This document shows, in pieces, positions 40,473 to 40,743 of a DNA stretch of 40,743 nucleotides. Within the stretch, counting starts at the first letter, position 1; each line of letters opens with the position of its first letter. Below the pieces are notes generated by a model. It ran no database searches and was not told the DNA's origin. It saw only the letters and a list, made by a program, of their open reading frames with translations. Origin of the DNA: Pseudomonadota bacterium. GTDB lineage: Bacteria; Pseudomonadota; Gammaproteobacteria; Acidiferrobacterales; Acidiferrobacteraceae. The stretch lies in assembly GCA_021841585.1 (NCBI GenBank), contig JAKBUS010000020.1, positions 1-40,743 of the forward strand, given 5' to 3'. The position numbers were made by a program, and so were the translations under genes.

Positions 40473-40743
40473 GCGTTGGCTGGGGACGCCGGAACGATCG
40501 CGGCGAGTGGCGGAATCGAGGGGCTTGATCGGTTCGCGTGGAATCCGCGCTAATCCACGCGGACCTTCTCGGAATGGAGGAAGTCTCCCGGGGCCTTATG
40601 GCTTAACGATCATGGTGGGGGGTTGCCGCCACCCCGGATGATGAAAGAGACTTCGGGGCGGAAGGTGGCGGATAGAGGTCGTGAAACTCTTTGGCGGCTC
40701 GACCCCGCGCTTAACGTGACCCGCCGGACCGACTCGCACCCCG
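40473..40743. other. End of window: two hairpins, no gene seen
   Basis: CGCGTGGA with TCCACGCG (40535-40561, 11-base loop) and CCGCCACC with GGTGGCGG (40626-40671, 30-base loop with inner CCG/CGG pairing) form perfect 8-base-pair stems. Neither has a T-run. The second could be part of a structured RNA or the leader of a gene past the window edge. Confidence 0.4.

Noticed and set aside
1-40743. CRISPR arrays, tRNA or rRNA genes, insertion sequences, prophage
   Set aside because: On reading both strands I found no spaced direct-repeat array, no cloverleaf with a TTCRANY arm, no transposase or integrase motif, and no rRNA-like conserved block.

Overview
The window is GC-rich, gene-dense bacterial chromosome, most likely from an acidophilic or chemolithotrophic gammaproteobacterium that handles sulfur; an Acidiferrobacter- or Acidithiobacillus-like lineage is my inference from gene content. 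The support is a lexA-imuA-imuB-dnaE2 mutagenesis cassette, a long run of sulfur-carrier and sulfur-transport genes, a System I cytochrome c maturation operon, and the proteobacterial lptFG / pepA-holC-valS arrangement. I see no phage, insertion sequence, CRISPR array, tRNA or rRNA.

Layout. 1-5.8 kb: the SOS cassette lexA, imuA, imuB, dnaE2, joined by ATGA overlaps or short gaps, under a perfect LexA box that ends one base before the lexA start codon. 5.8-7.1 kb: a GAF-LuxR regulator and a GIY-YIG protein on the minus strand. 7.4-12.8 kb: the most unusual region. It holds a DsrC-like protein lacking its C-terminal cysteine, two half-size YeeE/YedE sulfur permeases, TusA, three small single-span membrane proteins (one of 30 residues), a membrane-anchored tandem rhodanese without catalytic cysteine, two or three short DsrE-like or unassigned proteins, and a c-type cytochrome without an obvious methionine ligand. 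All except the DsrC-like gene form one closely spaced plus-strand run from 8169 to 12816. It looks like a sulfane-sulfur import and hand-over system of unknown mechanism.

12.9-15.4 kb: family-4 uracil-DNA glycosylase and rimI, then a fluoride-resistance operon (crcB, DUF190, crcB) on the minus strand behind a clear fluoride riboswitch. 15.5-23.3 kb: valS, a small unknown gene, holC and pepA on the minus strand, divergent from lptF-lptG, with an RDD membrane protein converging on lptG. 23.5-30.1 kb: a complete ccm operon in the order F-H-I-A-B-C-D-E-G, which would mature c-type cytochromes such as the one in the sulfur cluster.

30.3-40.7 kb: mixed genes. These are an exported TonB/TolA-like protein divergent from a MerR metal regulator, a Tat-exported DsrE-like protein, a MobA/MocA-like nucleotidyltransferase, msrA-msrB, a ferritin-like diiron protein, a DUF2249 protein, an orphan acetolactate synthase large subunit, an adenine deaminase-type enzyme and a CpxP/ZraP-like periplasmic protein. 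Similar FNR-type palindromes lie upstream of both the DsrC-like gene and the DUF2249 gene, which suggests shared redox or oxygen control.
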